From the NCBI RefSeq assembly GCF_004365355.1, contig NZ_SODP01000001.1, forward strand, positions 1,743,473 through 1,807,472: a stretch of DNA of 64,000 nucleotides, read 5' to 3'. Below the pieces are notes generated by a model, which saw only the letters and a list, made by a program, of their open reading frames with translations, had not been told where the DNA came from and did not search any database. A program made the position numbers and the translations under genes. Of this stretch, positions 8,080 to 16,562 are shown piece after piece; position 1 is the first letter of the stretch; each line of letters begins with the position of its first letter. The DNA is from Kribbella pratensis. Its GTDB lineage: Bacteria > Actinomycetota > Actinomycetes > Propionibacteriales > Kribbellaceae.

Positions 8080-9471
8080 ATGGACGTACTGATCGCGGGA
8101 GCCGGCCCGACCGGGCTGATGCTGGCGTACGAGCTGGCGCTCGCCGGCGTCGACGTGACCGTCCTCGAACGGCTGGACACACGGATCGAGCAGACGAAGG
8201 GCAGCTCGCTGCAGGCCCGCACGGCCGAGGTGCTGGACCTGCGCGGGCTGCTCGGACCGATCCGGGCGCGTGAGCTGCCGCGCGAGGAGGTCGGCGGGCA
8301 TTTCGCCGGGCTGCCGGTGCCGCTCGACGCGTCGCCGTGGAACACCCCGCACCCGTACCCGATCTCGGTGCCGCAGTGGATCGTCGAGGAGGAGCTCGAG
8401 CGGGCCGCGGCCGCCCGAGGAGTTCAGGTACGTCGTGGTGCCGAGGTCAGTGCGGTCTCGCAGGACTCCGACGGCGTGACTGTCACGGCGGATGGCGAGC
8501 TCTTGCGGGCTCGGTATCTCGTGGCGTGCGACGGCGCACACAGCACGGTCCGCAAACTGCTCGACGTACCGTTCCCCGGTCGGTCGGGGACGTTCCGTGC
8601 GGTGCTGACCGACGTACGGCTGTCGTCGGTGTCGGACGAGGTGCCGACGAGCGTGGGTCACTTCAGCACGATGACGAAGCAAGCCGGTGAGTACTGGGGC
8701 ATGCTCGTACCGGTCGGCGAGGGGAAGTATCGCTTCACCTTCGGCCGGGACGGAGTCGCTTCCGCGGATGAGACTGCGGAGGCGCTCAGTGTCCTGTACG
8801 GCGAGGAGACCCTGATCGCGGAGGTGCTGAACTCGTCCGAGTTCGGTGACGCGACGAGGCAGCTGGAATCGTATCGGTACGGGCGGATCCTGTTCGCGGG
8901 GGACGCTGCGCACATCCACCCGCCGTTCGGTGGGCAGGGGCTGAATCTCGGCATACAGGACGCGTTCAACCTGGGCTGGAAGCTCGCGGCCGCAGCGCGC
9001 GGTACGGCGGACGTGCTCGACACGTACCAGGTCGAGCGGCATCCGGCGGCGGCCCGCGTACTGCGTCATACCGCGGCGCAGCGGGTCTTCGCCCTCCCTG
9101 GGCCGAGCGAGGACGTCGTCGAACTGCGGGAGATCTTCACGGACCTGATGCGGCTTCCGGACACCAACCGGTACCTCGCCGGCATGATGTCCGGACTCGA
9201 TGTAGCGGACCGGATCGCCGACTTCGAGCTGGTCACCGGTGAGGGGCCGGTCTGGCTGTCGACGCTCCTGCACTCCGACCGCGGTCTACTGCTCGACTTC
9301 GAGGGTCGGACCTGGCCGGACGGTTGGGCCGAGCGCGTCGACGTACTGCAGGTCAAGCCGGACGGGGAACACGACGCGTTGCTGATCCGCCCGGACGGAT
9401 TGCTGTGCTGGTCGGGAGGGACGGATGTCACCGTCGCGCTGACGCAATGGTTCGGTGTCAGAGCGGGGTGA
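8080..9471 (+). CDS. FAD-dependent aromatic monooxygenase (PHBH fold)
   Basis: 463 residues, class A flavoprotein hydroxylase. Dinucleotide motif GAGPTG at residues 7-12, the DG motif in CDGAHSTVRK, and the second FAD motif in GDAAHIHPPFGGQGLNLG. The C-terminal domain (from about residue 380) is the thioredoxin-like domain of the phenol hydroxylase/polyketide hydroxylase/rifampicin monooxygenase group. It would insert one oxygen into an aromatic substrate using NAD(P)H. The ATG follows a GAGGAG site. It is divergent from a TetR gene, an arrangement common for inducible xenobiotic or antibiotic-modifying monooxygenases. It lies between two van segments, but no direct link to glycopeptides is visible. 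Confidence 0.85.
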   Translation: MDVLIAGAGPTGLMLAYELALAGVDVTVLERLDTRIEQTKGSSLQARTAEVLDLRGLLGPIRARELPREEVGGHFAGLPVPLDASPWNTPHPYPISVPQWIVEEELERAAAARGVQVRRGAEVSAVSQDSDGVTVTADGELLRARYLVACDGAHSTVRKLLDVPFPGRSGTFRAVLTDVRLSSVSDEVPTSVGHFSTMTKQAGEYWGMLVPVGEGKYRFTFGRDGVASADETAEALSVLYGEETLIAEVLNSSEFGDATRQLESYRYGRILFAGDAAHIHPPFGGQGLNLGIQDAFNLGWKLAAAARGTADVLDTYQVERHPAAARVLRHTAAQRVFALPGPSEDVVELREIFTDLMRLPDTNRYLAGMMSGLDVADRIADFELVTGEGPVWLSTLLHSDRGLLLDFEGRTWPDGWAERVDVLQVKPDGEHDALLIRPDGLLCWSGGTDVTVALTQWFGVRAG

Positions 9472-10195
9472 GGAGACAGAACTCGTTGCCCTCGGGGTCG
9501 GCCAGCACTGTCCAATGGACGTCGCCTTGGCCGATGTCGAGCCTCGTGGCACCCAGGGCTTCGAGTCGGGCAACCTCTGCCGCGGGGTCGTCGCCGGGAT
9601 ACGGGCGAAGGTCGAGGTGGATGCGGTCCAGCCCGGTCTTCGGGTCGGGGGAGCGGAGGAACTCGAGGTACGGGCCGACGCCCTTGGACGAGCGCAGCGA
9701 GGCGGAGTCGTCGGTCTCCTCTTGCAGGGTCCAGTCCATCGCCTGGCTCCAGAACCGGGCCATGGCGTGCGGATCCACACAGTCGACCACGATCGCGGCG
9801 ATCGGGCCGGTGTCGCTGTAGATCGGGCGCGGCTCGAGTACGCAGAACTCGTTGCCCTCGGGATCGGCGAGGACCGTCCACGGCACGTCACCCTGGCCGA
9901 TGTCGGCGGGGGTCGCGCCGAGCTCCTCGAGGCGCGCGACCAGGTCTGCCTGGTGAGTCGCGGAGGTGGTCGCCAGGTCGATGTGCACGCGGTTCTTGGC
10001 CGGCTTGGGGTCCGCGCCCGGAATCAGGTCGACGCACACGGCGCTCGGATCCGGGTACGTGACACCCTCAGGCTCGAGGTTGGTCTCTTCGGGTTTGTCG
10101 CCGGTGACCTTCCACCCCAGGGCCTCCGCCCAGAACGCCCCGAGCGCAGAGTTGTCCCGAGCCTTGATCACCGCCTGCACAAGTCGCGTCGCCAT
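9458..10195 (-). CDS. Tandem VOC (glyoxalase-fold) protein
   Basis: 245 residues forming two vicinal-oxygen-chelate modules, about 5-122 and 130-245, each ending in the same segment TVLADPEGNEFC. The modules are clearly homologous, so the gene arose by internal duplication. VOC proteins include dioxygenases, isomerases and antibiotic-binding or thiol-transferase resistance proteins; the double form common in actinomycetes has no assigned reaction that I know. Its stop overlaps the 3' end of the convergent monooxygenase by 14 bases. It lies directly downstream of vanA and the small membrane ORF, on the same strand, 16 bases away, so it could be read through from the van operon. Confidence 0.8.
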   Translation of the reverse strand: MATRLVQAVIKARDNSALGAFWAEALGWKVTGDKPEETNLEPEGVTYPDPSAVCVDLIPGADPKPAKNRVHIDLATTSATHQADLVARLEELGATPADIGQGDVPWTVLADPEGNEFCVLEPRPIYSDTGPIAAIVVDCVDPHAMARFWSQAMDWTLQEETDDSASLRSSKGVGPYLEFLRSPDPKTGLDRIHLDLRPYPGDDPAAEVARLEALGATRLDIGQGDVHWTVLADPEGNEFCLLTPL

Positions 10196-10211
10196 ACCGG
10201 GATCTTATGTC

Positions 10212-10304
10212 TCACGGCGAGTGGTATTTGAGAAGGCCGATCAACACCAGACTGGCAACCACGATCACCACGAGCATTACCGGTCGGGGCGGCCGTTCGT
10301 TCAC
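10212..10304 (-). CDS. 30-residue membrane microprotein coupled to vanA
   Basis: Short frame beginning with a GTG whose TGA overlap (GTGA) is the stop codon of vanA, so translation would be coupled. The product VNERPPRPVMLVVIVVASLV... has a charged, proline-rich N terminus of about 8 residues, one hydrophobic helix at about 9-25 and a short KYHSP tail. It is not a shadow of a gene on the other strand, because this stretch is otherwise unused. Single-helix microproteins often modulate membrane enzymes or sensors; a role beside VanA or the VanS sensors is speculation. I do not recognise it as a named van gene. Confidence 0.55.
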   Translation of the reverse strand: MNERPPRPVMLVVIVVASLVLIGLLKYHSP

Positions 10305-11332
10305 GGTGCCTTGGCCGCCGATGCCAGCGAGAGCATCCGGTCGATCACCTCGGTGCGGGACAGGCCGGTGGCGTCCATCATGCGCGGATACCGGCTGTAC
10401 GACGTCATTCCGGGCAGGGTGTTGACCTCGTTCAGTACGACGGTTCCGTCGTTCGTGAGGAACATGTCTACTCGTGACAGACCGCGGCAGCCCAGCGCGC
10501 GGTAGATCGCCTTCGCCGTTTCCTGGACGAGGGCGCGCGACTCGGCCGGGATGTCTGCGGGCACGATCACCGTCGAGTTGTCGGAGCCGCTTTCCGGCGT
10601 ACTCTCCTGGTGGATCTTGAAGAAGCCGTGCGAGAGCGCGATCTGGTCGACCTCACCCGCGAGCAGCTCCGGATCGTTGCCGAGGATCGCGCAGCCGATC
10701 TCGCTGCCCACAACGGCCTCCTCGATCAGCACCTTCGAGTCGAACTCCCGGGCGGCCTCGACCGCGGCCGGCAGTTCCTCTTTGCCTGCGACCTTGCTGA
10801 CGCCGAAGGACGAGCCCGAGCGGGCCGGCTTCACGAAGATCGGATAGGTGAACTGGTCGGGATCGATGACCTGGCTCGCCGTGAACGTCCAGAACTTCGG
10901 CGTCGCGATCCCGGCGCTCGCGGCGACGGTGTAGGCGAGGGACTTGTCCATGCACAGCACGGAGCTCTGGATGTCGCAGCCGACGTACGGAAGACCGGAT
11001 AGTTCGAGCAGACCCTGGATCGCGCCGTCCTCGCCTTGTTTGCCGTGCAGGACCGGGAAGAGGACGTCGAGGCTGATCGTCTCGTACTTCCCGTCGTCCA
11101 GGACGAGCAGCCCAGGAGTCGTCCTGTCGGATGACAGCATGACCGGGCGGCACGCGCCGTTCTCCCAATCCGTGGCCGGGCCGTCGCACAGCTTCCACGC
11201 GCCGTCCTGGGTGATGCCGATGTAGAACGGTTCGTACTTCGCGGTGTCGATGTTCTCCGCGACCTGTTGGGCGGACTTCACCGAGATGGGGTGTTCCTCG
11301 GAGCGGCCTCCGAAGATGATGCCGATCTTCAT
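10301..11332 (-). CDS. vanA: VanA-type D-alanine--D-lactate ligase
   Basis: 343 residues from the ATG at 11330-11332, the same length as enterococcal VanA. ATP-grasp ligase that makes D-Ala-D-Lac for peptidoglycan stems to which glycopeptides bind poorly. VanA hallmarks are VLHGKQGEDG, YVGCDIQSSVLCMDKS, the omega-loop segment FFKIHQE with His241 (equivalent to the His244 of VanA that favours lactate over D-Ala), ALGCRGLSRVDMF and VNTLPGMTSYSRYPRMM. These separate it from housekeeping Ddl. The start ATG overlaps the vanH stop (ATGA); a GTG two codons upstream is possible but fits less well. It forms an operon with vanH, driven from the element at 12.4 kb. Confidence 0.95.
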   Translation of the reverse strand: MKIGIIFGGRSEEHPISVKSAQQVAENIDTAKYEPFYIGITQDGAWKLCDGPATDWENGACRPVMLSSDRTTPGLLVLDDGKYETISLDVLFPVLHGKQGEDGAIQGLLELSGLPYVGCDIQSSVLCMDKSLAYTVAASAGIATPKFWTFTASQVIDPDQFTYPIFVKPARSGSSFGVSKVAGKEELPAAVEAAREFDSKVLIEEAVVGSEIGCAILGNDPELLAGEVDQIALSHGFFKIHQESTPESGSDNSTVIVPADIPAESRALVQETAKAIYRALGCRGLSRVDMFLTNDGTVVLNEVNTLPGMTSYSRYPRMMDATGLSRTEVIDRMLSLASAAKAP

Positions 11333-12363
11333 ATCCACTGCTGCTTCCTGTTCTCGAATTTCCGGCAGTTGATGATCGAGTTCTCGACCGTGTCGCTCAG
11401 GGCGTGATCGGTGTAGTAGGCGGTGTGCGGGCTGACGATCACGTTCGGCAGTTCCTGGAGTCGCAGCAGTTGTTTGCTTTCGACGGGCTCGTTGCTGCGG
11501 TCGGCGTAGAAGATGCCGTCTTCGCCTTCGAGGACGTCCAGCGCGGTGCCGCCGAGACGCCCGTCTTCCAACGCCGCGAGAAGCGCCTCGGTGTCGAGGA
11601 GCGGGCCGCGTCCGGTGTTGACGACGTACGCGCCAGGCTTCAGCTGCTCGATCCGTCGACGGTCGAGCAGATGGTGGGTGTCGGGGGTGAGTGGCGTGTG
11701 CAGCGTCACGAGGTCGCTGACGCGCAGCAACTCGTCGAGGGGGACGTAGTCGGCCGAGGTCGCAGGACGGTTGTCGTAGGCAACGGTGCGGCAGCCGAAG
11801 CCGCGCAACCGGTCGATCACGGCTGCACCGATGCGTCCGGTCCCGACGACTCCGACTGTCAGATCGCGCAGTTCTTTCCCGCGTACATCGTTGAGCCGGT
11901 AGTCGTGAATGTCGGCTCGGCGGATCATCGACTTCGCGTTCCGTATCGCCATCAGCATCAGCATCAGCGTGTAGTCGGCGACGCTGTCGGGGGAGTAGGC
12001 AACGTTCTCGACGGTGATGCCGACGCTGTCCGCGTAGTCGACGTCGAGGTGGTTGTAGCCGATGCTCCTGGTTGAGATGTACGCGACGCCGGCTCGGGCG
12101 AGAGCCAGCAGCGTTTGGTTGGTGATGTGTGTCTTATGGCCGACACTGATACATCTCTTGCCGAGGGCAAGTTCGATGGTGGCCTCGGATACGGGTTCCT
12201 CGGTGATGGTCGGTACGACGCCGAGGCGAGGCGCGAGCTCCCGGAACAGAGCGGCCTCGTCCGGCCCGCACCCGTAGATCGTCATCGCGACGTCCGGCGG
12301 GGTCGCAGACGACAACCAGGACGCCAGCGATTGCGTACGGCGTACCGGTTCGCTGTAGGTCAT
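11329..12363 (-). CDS. vanH: VanH D-lactate dehydrogenase
   Basis: 344 residues, D-isomer-specific 2-hydroxyacid dehydrogenase that reduces pyruvate to D-lactate for the ligase VanA. NAD motif GVVGTGRIG, substrate/catalytic residues in STRSIGYNHLD (Arg), ALDVLEGEDGIF (Glu) and VSPHTAYYTDHA (His). The IFYADRS and DTVENSIINCRKF segments are VanH-like. The ATG is preceded by CTGGAGG at 4-bp spacing, inside the shared van promoter element. First gene of the vanH-vanA-microprotein operon and divergent from murF. The presence of VanH, VanA and a VanY/VanXY enzyme makes this a functional-looking D-Lac pathway. Confidence 0.93.
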   Translation of the reverse strand: MTYSEPVRRTQSLASWLSSATPPDVAMTIYGCGPDEAALFRELAPRLGVVPTITEEPVSEATIELALGKRCISVGHKTHITNQTLLALARAGVAYISTRSIGYNHLDVDYADSVGITVENVAYSPDSVADYTLMLMLMAIRNAKSMIRRADIHDYRLNDVRGKELRDLTVGVVGTGRIGAAVIDRLRGFGCRTVAYDNRPATSADYVPLDELLRVSDLVTLHTPLTPDTHHLLDRRRIEQLKPGAYVVNTGRGPLLDTEALLAALEDGRLGGTALDVLEGEDGIFYADRSNEPVESKQLLRLQELPNVIVSPHTAYYTDHALSDTVENSIINCRKFENRKQQWI

Positions 12364-12367
12364 ACCT

Positions 12368-12428
12368 CCAGTGAAGGAGGAGTGGTGTTGCCGGCGCGTA
12401 TCGGAATTTCGATATGCCGACGAAACAC
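12368..12428 (+). promoter_or_regulatory. Van promoter element, copy 2 (vanH/murF)
   Basis: Ungapped match to the element at 15799-15859 (46 of 61 positions by my count) and to 5016-5076. It fills most of the 86-bp gap between divergent vanH and murF. The CCAGTGAAGG end forms the ribosome-binding region of vanH on the minus strand. The core has CGTAT and GATAT blocks expected of an OmpR-family response-regulator site. Probable VanR-controlled bidirectional promoter. Confidence 0.7.
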
Positions 12429-12449
12429 TGCGGCTTCTTTACTGGGCGG

Positions 12450-13793
12450 ATGATCCCGCTCAGCCTCGATGAGATCGCCAAGGTCGTCGGCGGCACGGTC
12501 GCCGGAGACGGCTCCGTGAAAGTGACCGCCTCCGCAGTACTCGACGGTCGCGAGGCCGAGCCAGGGGGCCTGTTCGTAGCCTTTGCCGGCGAACACTCCG
12601 ACGGCCACGACTACGCCACGCAGGCCGGCCAAGCCGGTGCGGTAGGTGTGCTCGGCTCACGTCCCACGGCACTGCCCACGGTCGTAGTCGAGGACGCGCA
12701 AGCGGCACTACAAACGCTCGCCTCTCACGTCGCCGCGCGGCTACGCAAGGGGCTGACTGTCGTAGGCCTCACCGGCTCCCAGGGCAAAACCAGCACGAAG
12801 GACCTGCTGACGGCGGCTCTCTCCAAGGTGGGGCCAACGGTCGCAACGATCGGTTCGCTCAACAACGAGCTCGGCGTACCGCTCACGATCCTGCGCGCCG
12901 ACCCGGCCACCCGCTTCCTTGTCATCGAGATGGGCGCGCGACGGATGGGCGACATCGCTCACCTCGCCGGCCTGGTCCCACCCGATGTGGCGGTGGTGCT
13001 GAACGTCGGCCGGGCGCACCTCGGCGAGTTCGGCTCACGGGGCGCGATCGCCAAGGCGAAGGGCGAACTCGTGCAGGGCCTCGCGCCGGGCGGTACCGCC
13101 GTACTGAACGCCGACGATCCCCGGGTCGTCGCTATGCGCGCCCTCACGGACGGCCCGGTGCTCACCTTCGGCCGGGCGGAGCACGCCGACGTACGGGTGC
13201 TGGACCTGACGCTCGATCGCCTCGGACGGCCGTCGTTTACGCTGCGGTCCGCCGACGCTTCGGCTCCCGTCGTACTGCCGCTCATCGGTGCGCACCAGGC
13301 GTTCAACGCGGCAGCAGCCGCAGCGGCCGGGTTGGCGATCGGCGTACCGCTCGAGCTGACTGCGACTGCCTTGGCCACCGCGTCATTGTCGAAGTGGCGG
13401 ATGGAGCTGTGCGAGCTGCCCGGCGGCATCACGCTCCTGAACGACTCCTTCAACGCCAACCCCGACTCCACCCGTGCGGCACTGGACGCGATGGCGGTGA
13501 TCGAGGGCAGCCGCCGCATCGCCGTACTCGGCGAGATGCTCGAGCTAGGCGAGGAAAGCGAGTCCGAACACCGCATCATCGGCCAGTACGCCGCCACCCG
13601 CGCCGACATCATCATCGCCGTCGGCGAAGGTGCACGCGCGATCGCGGCGGGCGCGGGGGAGCACGCCGTGGCGCTGCCCGACAACAACGCAGCAATCGAT
13701 TGGCTCCGCCGAACCCTCGCCCCTGGAGACGTGGTCCTGGTCAAAGCCTCACGGGACTCCCGCCTGGACGAGGTAGCCGCCGCGCTCACCTAG
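12450..13793 (+). CDS. murF: MurF-type UDP-MurNAc-tripeptide--dipeptide ligase in the van cluster
   Basis: 447 residues. Mur ligase that joins the C-terminal dipeptide or depsipeptide to UDP-MurNAc-tripeptide with ATP. Three domains: N-terminal UDP-binding, central ATPase with GSQGKTSTK near residues 121-129 and the [12 protein letters not shown] segment, C-terminal domain with [11 protein letters not shown] cluster-borne MurF suggests an enzyme tuned to D-Ala-D-Lac (inference; MurF-like genes are known in some actinomycete van clusters). The ATG at 12450 is chosen because the upstream in-frame ATG at 12414 lies inside the conserved promoter element. The 3' end overlaps the convergent GNAT gene by 4 bases. 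Confidence 0.88.
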   Translation: MIPLSLDEIAKVVGGTVAGDGSVKVTASAVLDGREAEPGGLFVAFAGEHSDGHDYATQAGQAGAVGVLGSRPTALPTVVVEDAQAALQTLASHVAARLRKGLTVVGLTGSQGKTSTKDLLTAALSKVGPTVATIGSLNNELGVPLTILRADPATRFLVIEMGARRMGDIAHLAGLVPPDVAVVLNVGRAHLGEFGSRGAIAKAKGELVQGLAPGGTAVLNADDPRVVAMRALTDGPVLTFGRAEHADVRVLDLTLDRLGRPSFTLRSADASAPVVLPLIGAHQAFNAAAAAAAGLAIGVPLELTATALATASLSKWRMELCELPGGITLLNDSFNANPDSTRAALDAMAVIEGSRRIAVLGEMLELGEESESEHRIIGQYAATRADIIIAVGEGARAIAAGAGEHAVALPDNNAAIDWLRRTLAPGDVVLVKASRDSRLDEVAAALT

Positions 13794-14257
13794 CGTCCGC
13801 GTCCGCTGTATGAGCTCGGCTGCGGCAAGGAGCGGAGGAAGCGGGTCGAGGTATCGGTTTGGTCGGCATAGCCGTGGTGCTGGTAGAAAGCGTGGGCGTC
13901 ACGGCGGTGGTTGGCGCTGTTGAGGTCTATGCGGACGCAGCCTTGGGTGATGGCGAAGGATTCCGCGGCGGCCATGAGCTGGGTGGCGATGCCCTGGCGG
14001 CGGGCCTGGGTGGAGACGACCAGGGCGACAACGCGGGCCCATGAACCGTCGCGTTGGAAGAACGGAGCCACGTGGACGGCGACCAGGCCCAGCACGTCGC
14101 CGGCCGACTCCGCGACGTACGCCGCCAGGGCTGGATCGTCGGCCCAGACCTGGATTCGATCGGCTGTCGCGCCTGCTCCGTCCTGGGGATAGCCCAGCTG
14201 ACCGAGGAGCTCGTTGATGGCGATCGCGTCGGCGCGGGTTGCAGGTCTGATGTTCAT
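13790..14257 (-). CDS. GNAT-family N-acetyltransferase in the vanY-vanK operon
   Basis: 155 residues with the GNAT fold: [21 protein letters not shown] at the N terminus, the acetyl-CoA segment [19 protein letters not shown] (Q/RxxGxG/A type), and the closing HAFYQHHGY. Target unknown. Its ATG overlaps the vanK stop (ATGA), so it is the third gene of the vanY-vanK-GNAT operon and should be induced with them. It could acetylate a peptidoglycan precursor, an amino acid or the antibiotic, but nothing in the sequence decides. A GTG-led upstream frame extension falls inside vanK and is not used. Confidence 0.8.
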   Translation of the reverse strand: MNIRPATRADAIAINELLGQLGYPQDGAGATADRIQVWADDPALAAYVAESAGDVLGLVAVHVAPFFQRDGSWARVVALVVSTQARRQGIATQLMAAAESFAITQGCVRIDLNSANHRRDAHAFYQHHGYADQTDTSTRFLRSLPQPSSYSGRGR

Positions 14258-15330
14258 CGGCGCCGCCGCTTCATGTAGAGGTCGAAGGCGCGATACACCA
14301 GCGGACGCAGCGGGAAGTCCCACTCGCCGACGTACCGCACCGCTTGCCCGCCGGTGCCGACCTTGAACTGGATCAGCCCGACATGCGAGTCCTGCAGATC
14401 GAGAGTCGGCGTGATGCCGCGCAGGTCGTACACGTCGCAGCCGGCGGCCAGCGAGTCGCGGATCATCGCCCACTGGCACGCGTTCGACCCGCGAACGTCG
14501 CGCTTCGAGGTGGACGAAGCGCCGTACAAGTACCACGCATGCGCGCCGATCTGGACCAGGATCGTCGCTGCGACCAGCTCACCCTGATGGTGCGCCAGAT
14601 AAAGCTTGGCCGAACTCATCGCGGCGAGGAGGTTCTCGAAGTATTGCACTGGCCGCGGCGTGAACCGATCGCGCTCAGCAGTATGAACGTAGAGGTCGTG
14701 GAAGGCCTTCACCTCCGTGCCGACCGAGACCTCCACACCCTCCTTCGCCGCCTTCTTGATGTTGCGCCGCCACTGCTGGTTCATCCCCTGGAGGACGTCG
14801 TCCTCGGTACGCCCGGCCAGCGGAAGCTCATAGATGTACTGCGGTTGCCCGTCGCCGAACCCGTCCTCCGGACTCTGCGGCAGCCACCCTGCCTCCTCGA
14901 GCCACCGCGTCACCCGATCCCCGCCTCGCCCGGTGAGCCGCTTGACCTCCGGATCGGCGATCCCCGCCTTGACCTCGGCCGCGCTCCAGACGTCCGTACG
15001 CACCGGCGGCCCGAGCCGGACAGCGAACGCTCCCTGCGCCTTCAGGTACTCCGCGAGCGGGTCGATCCACTCGTCGAGCGACCCGCTCCAGTCGATCACC
15101 GGCCCTTGCGGCAGGTACGCCAGCGTGTAGCGCTCCAACCGCGGTACGGGCCGATGCAGCACAAGGCCCGCGCCGACGAGCCGGCGGCCGTCGTACCAGC
15201 CGAGTGACTCGCTGCGCCACTCGGTCTTCACCGCGCCCCACTCGGGTATCTGCAGGAAGCTGACCGATCGCTGGGCTTCGACGAACGCCTGATGGTCGCC
15301 GGCGCTGATGCGAGAGACGGTCAGCTTCAC
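14254..15330 (-). CDS. vanK: VanK, FemX/FemAB-family peptidoglycan bridge aminoacyltransferase
   Basis: 358 residues from the GTG at 15328-15330, of the FemAB family with the usual double GNAT-like domains. Landmarks are FLQIPEWGAVKTEW, NQQWRRNIKKAAKEGVEV, ERDRFTPRPVQYFENLL, LYGASSTSKRDVRGSNACQW and DLRGI. In S. coelicolor, VanK adds the bridge glycine to D-Lac-ended precursors that the housekeeping FemX cannot use (established knowledge). The same need would exist in an LL-DAP/Gly organism. The GTG overlaps the vanY stop (GTGA), and its stop overlaps the GNAT start. Confidence 0.9.
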   Translation of the reverse strand: MKLTVSRISAGDHQAFVEAQRSVSFLQIPEWGAVKTEWRSESLGWYDGRRLVGAGLVLHRPVPRLERYTLAYLPQGPVIDWSGSLDEWIDPLAEYLKAQGAFAVRLGPPVRTDVWSAAEVKAGIADPEVKRLTGRGGDRVTRWLEEAGWLPQSPEDGFGDGQPQYIYELPLAGRTEDDVLQGMNQQWRRNIKKAAKEGVEVSVGTEVKAFHDLYVHTAERDRFTPRPVQYFENLLAAMSSAKLYLAHHQGELVAATILVQIGAHAWYLYGASSTSKRDVRGSNACQWAMIRDSLAAGCDVYDLRGITPTLDLQDSHVGLIQFKVGTGGQAVRYVGEWDFPLRPLVYRAFDLYMKRRRR

Positions 15331-15794
15331 CGCTGCATCCTCGGATCGTGCGTGGGGTCGGCGTACATCGGCCCACAGCCGTCCGGCCGAAGCTCGTAGT
15401 GCCACGGCTCGTTGCGATAGATCTGGCACAGCCCATACGCCGAGCCGTGCTCCGCCAGCCACGCCTTCGCCTCGGAGTGCCCGATATCGACGGCCGCGCC
15501 GCGCACGTGCTGCGAGGTCTCAGGCGTAGCGACCCAGCGGGCCGCCTCCTCCTCGGAGCCGTACTTCACAATCGCTTCGCGCAACAGTTCATTCTGGTAC
15601 TGCGGAGAACGCCAGCCACTGTTCACGTAGAAGGTGACCCCGTCCGCCAAGGCATCCGAGGCGGCCTTGCGCAGCGCCGCGAGCAGCGCCGGATCGAGGT
15701 TGGCCACGGCCGGGTAGTCGTCGTCGAACACCGTCACCCCGGCCGGGACGGCGCCGTCATCTTTGCTGGGCGCACCAATTGCCGCTCGAGTCAT
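15327..15794 (-). CDS. vanY: VanY/VanXY-type M15 D,D-peptidase, apparently cytosolic
   Basis: 155 residues of peptidase family M15. Zinc ligands are His96 and Asp103 in SQHVRGAAVDIG and His132 in NEPWHYE, with Glu129 as the likely catalytic base. The EPWHY motif is VanY/VanXY-like, as opposed to the VanX EWWH. There is no signal peptide or membrane anchor, unlike classical VanY, and no vanX lies in the window. It may thus act inside the cell like VanXY, removing D-Ala-ended dipeptide or pentapeptide (inference). First gene of vanY-vanK-GNAT; its start is four bases from the shared promoter element. The ATG has a TGGGAG site just before it. Confidence 0.88.
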   Translation of the reverse strand: MTRAAIGAPSKDDGAVPAGVTVFDDDYPAVANLDPALLAALRKAASDALADGVTFYVNSGWRSPQYQNELLREAIVKYGSEEEAARWVATPETSQHVRGAAVDIGHSEAKAWLAEHGSAYGLCQIYRNEPWHYELRPDGCGPMYADPTHDPRMQR

Positions 15795-15798
15795 GCTC

Positions 15799-15859
15799 CC
15801 AGTCAAGGCAGCGCGGTGTTGCCGGTACGTATGGGGAATTCGATATACGGACGATACGG
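15799..15859 (+). promoter_or_regulatory. Van promoter element, copy 3 (vanY/vanR)
   Basis: Reference copy of the 61-bp element, between divergent vanY and vanR. Blocks in order: CCAGTCAAGG, GTGTTGCCGG, ACGTAT, TTCGATAT and GACGATAC. The paired ATAT-type blocks at about 11-13 base intervals suit a dimer of an OmpR-family regulator. Presence upstream of vanR-vanS implies autoregulation. Confidence 0.7.
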
Positions 15860-15881
15860 AGAACCTCGTAGCATCGGGAGT

Positions 15882-16554
<673 letters not shown>

Positions 16555-16562
<8 letters not shown>

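Noticed and set aside
12414-12449. Upstream ATG as the murF start
   Set aside because: It lies inside the conserved van promoter element and adds a sequence ([11 protein letters not shown]) unlike MurF.
15327-15794. Calling the M15 protein VanX
   Set aside because: The active-site tail is EPWHY (VanY/VanXY type), not the EWWH of VanX.
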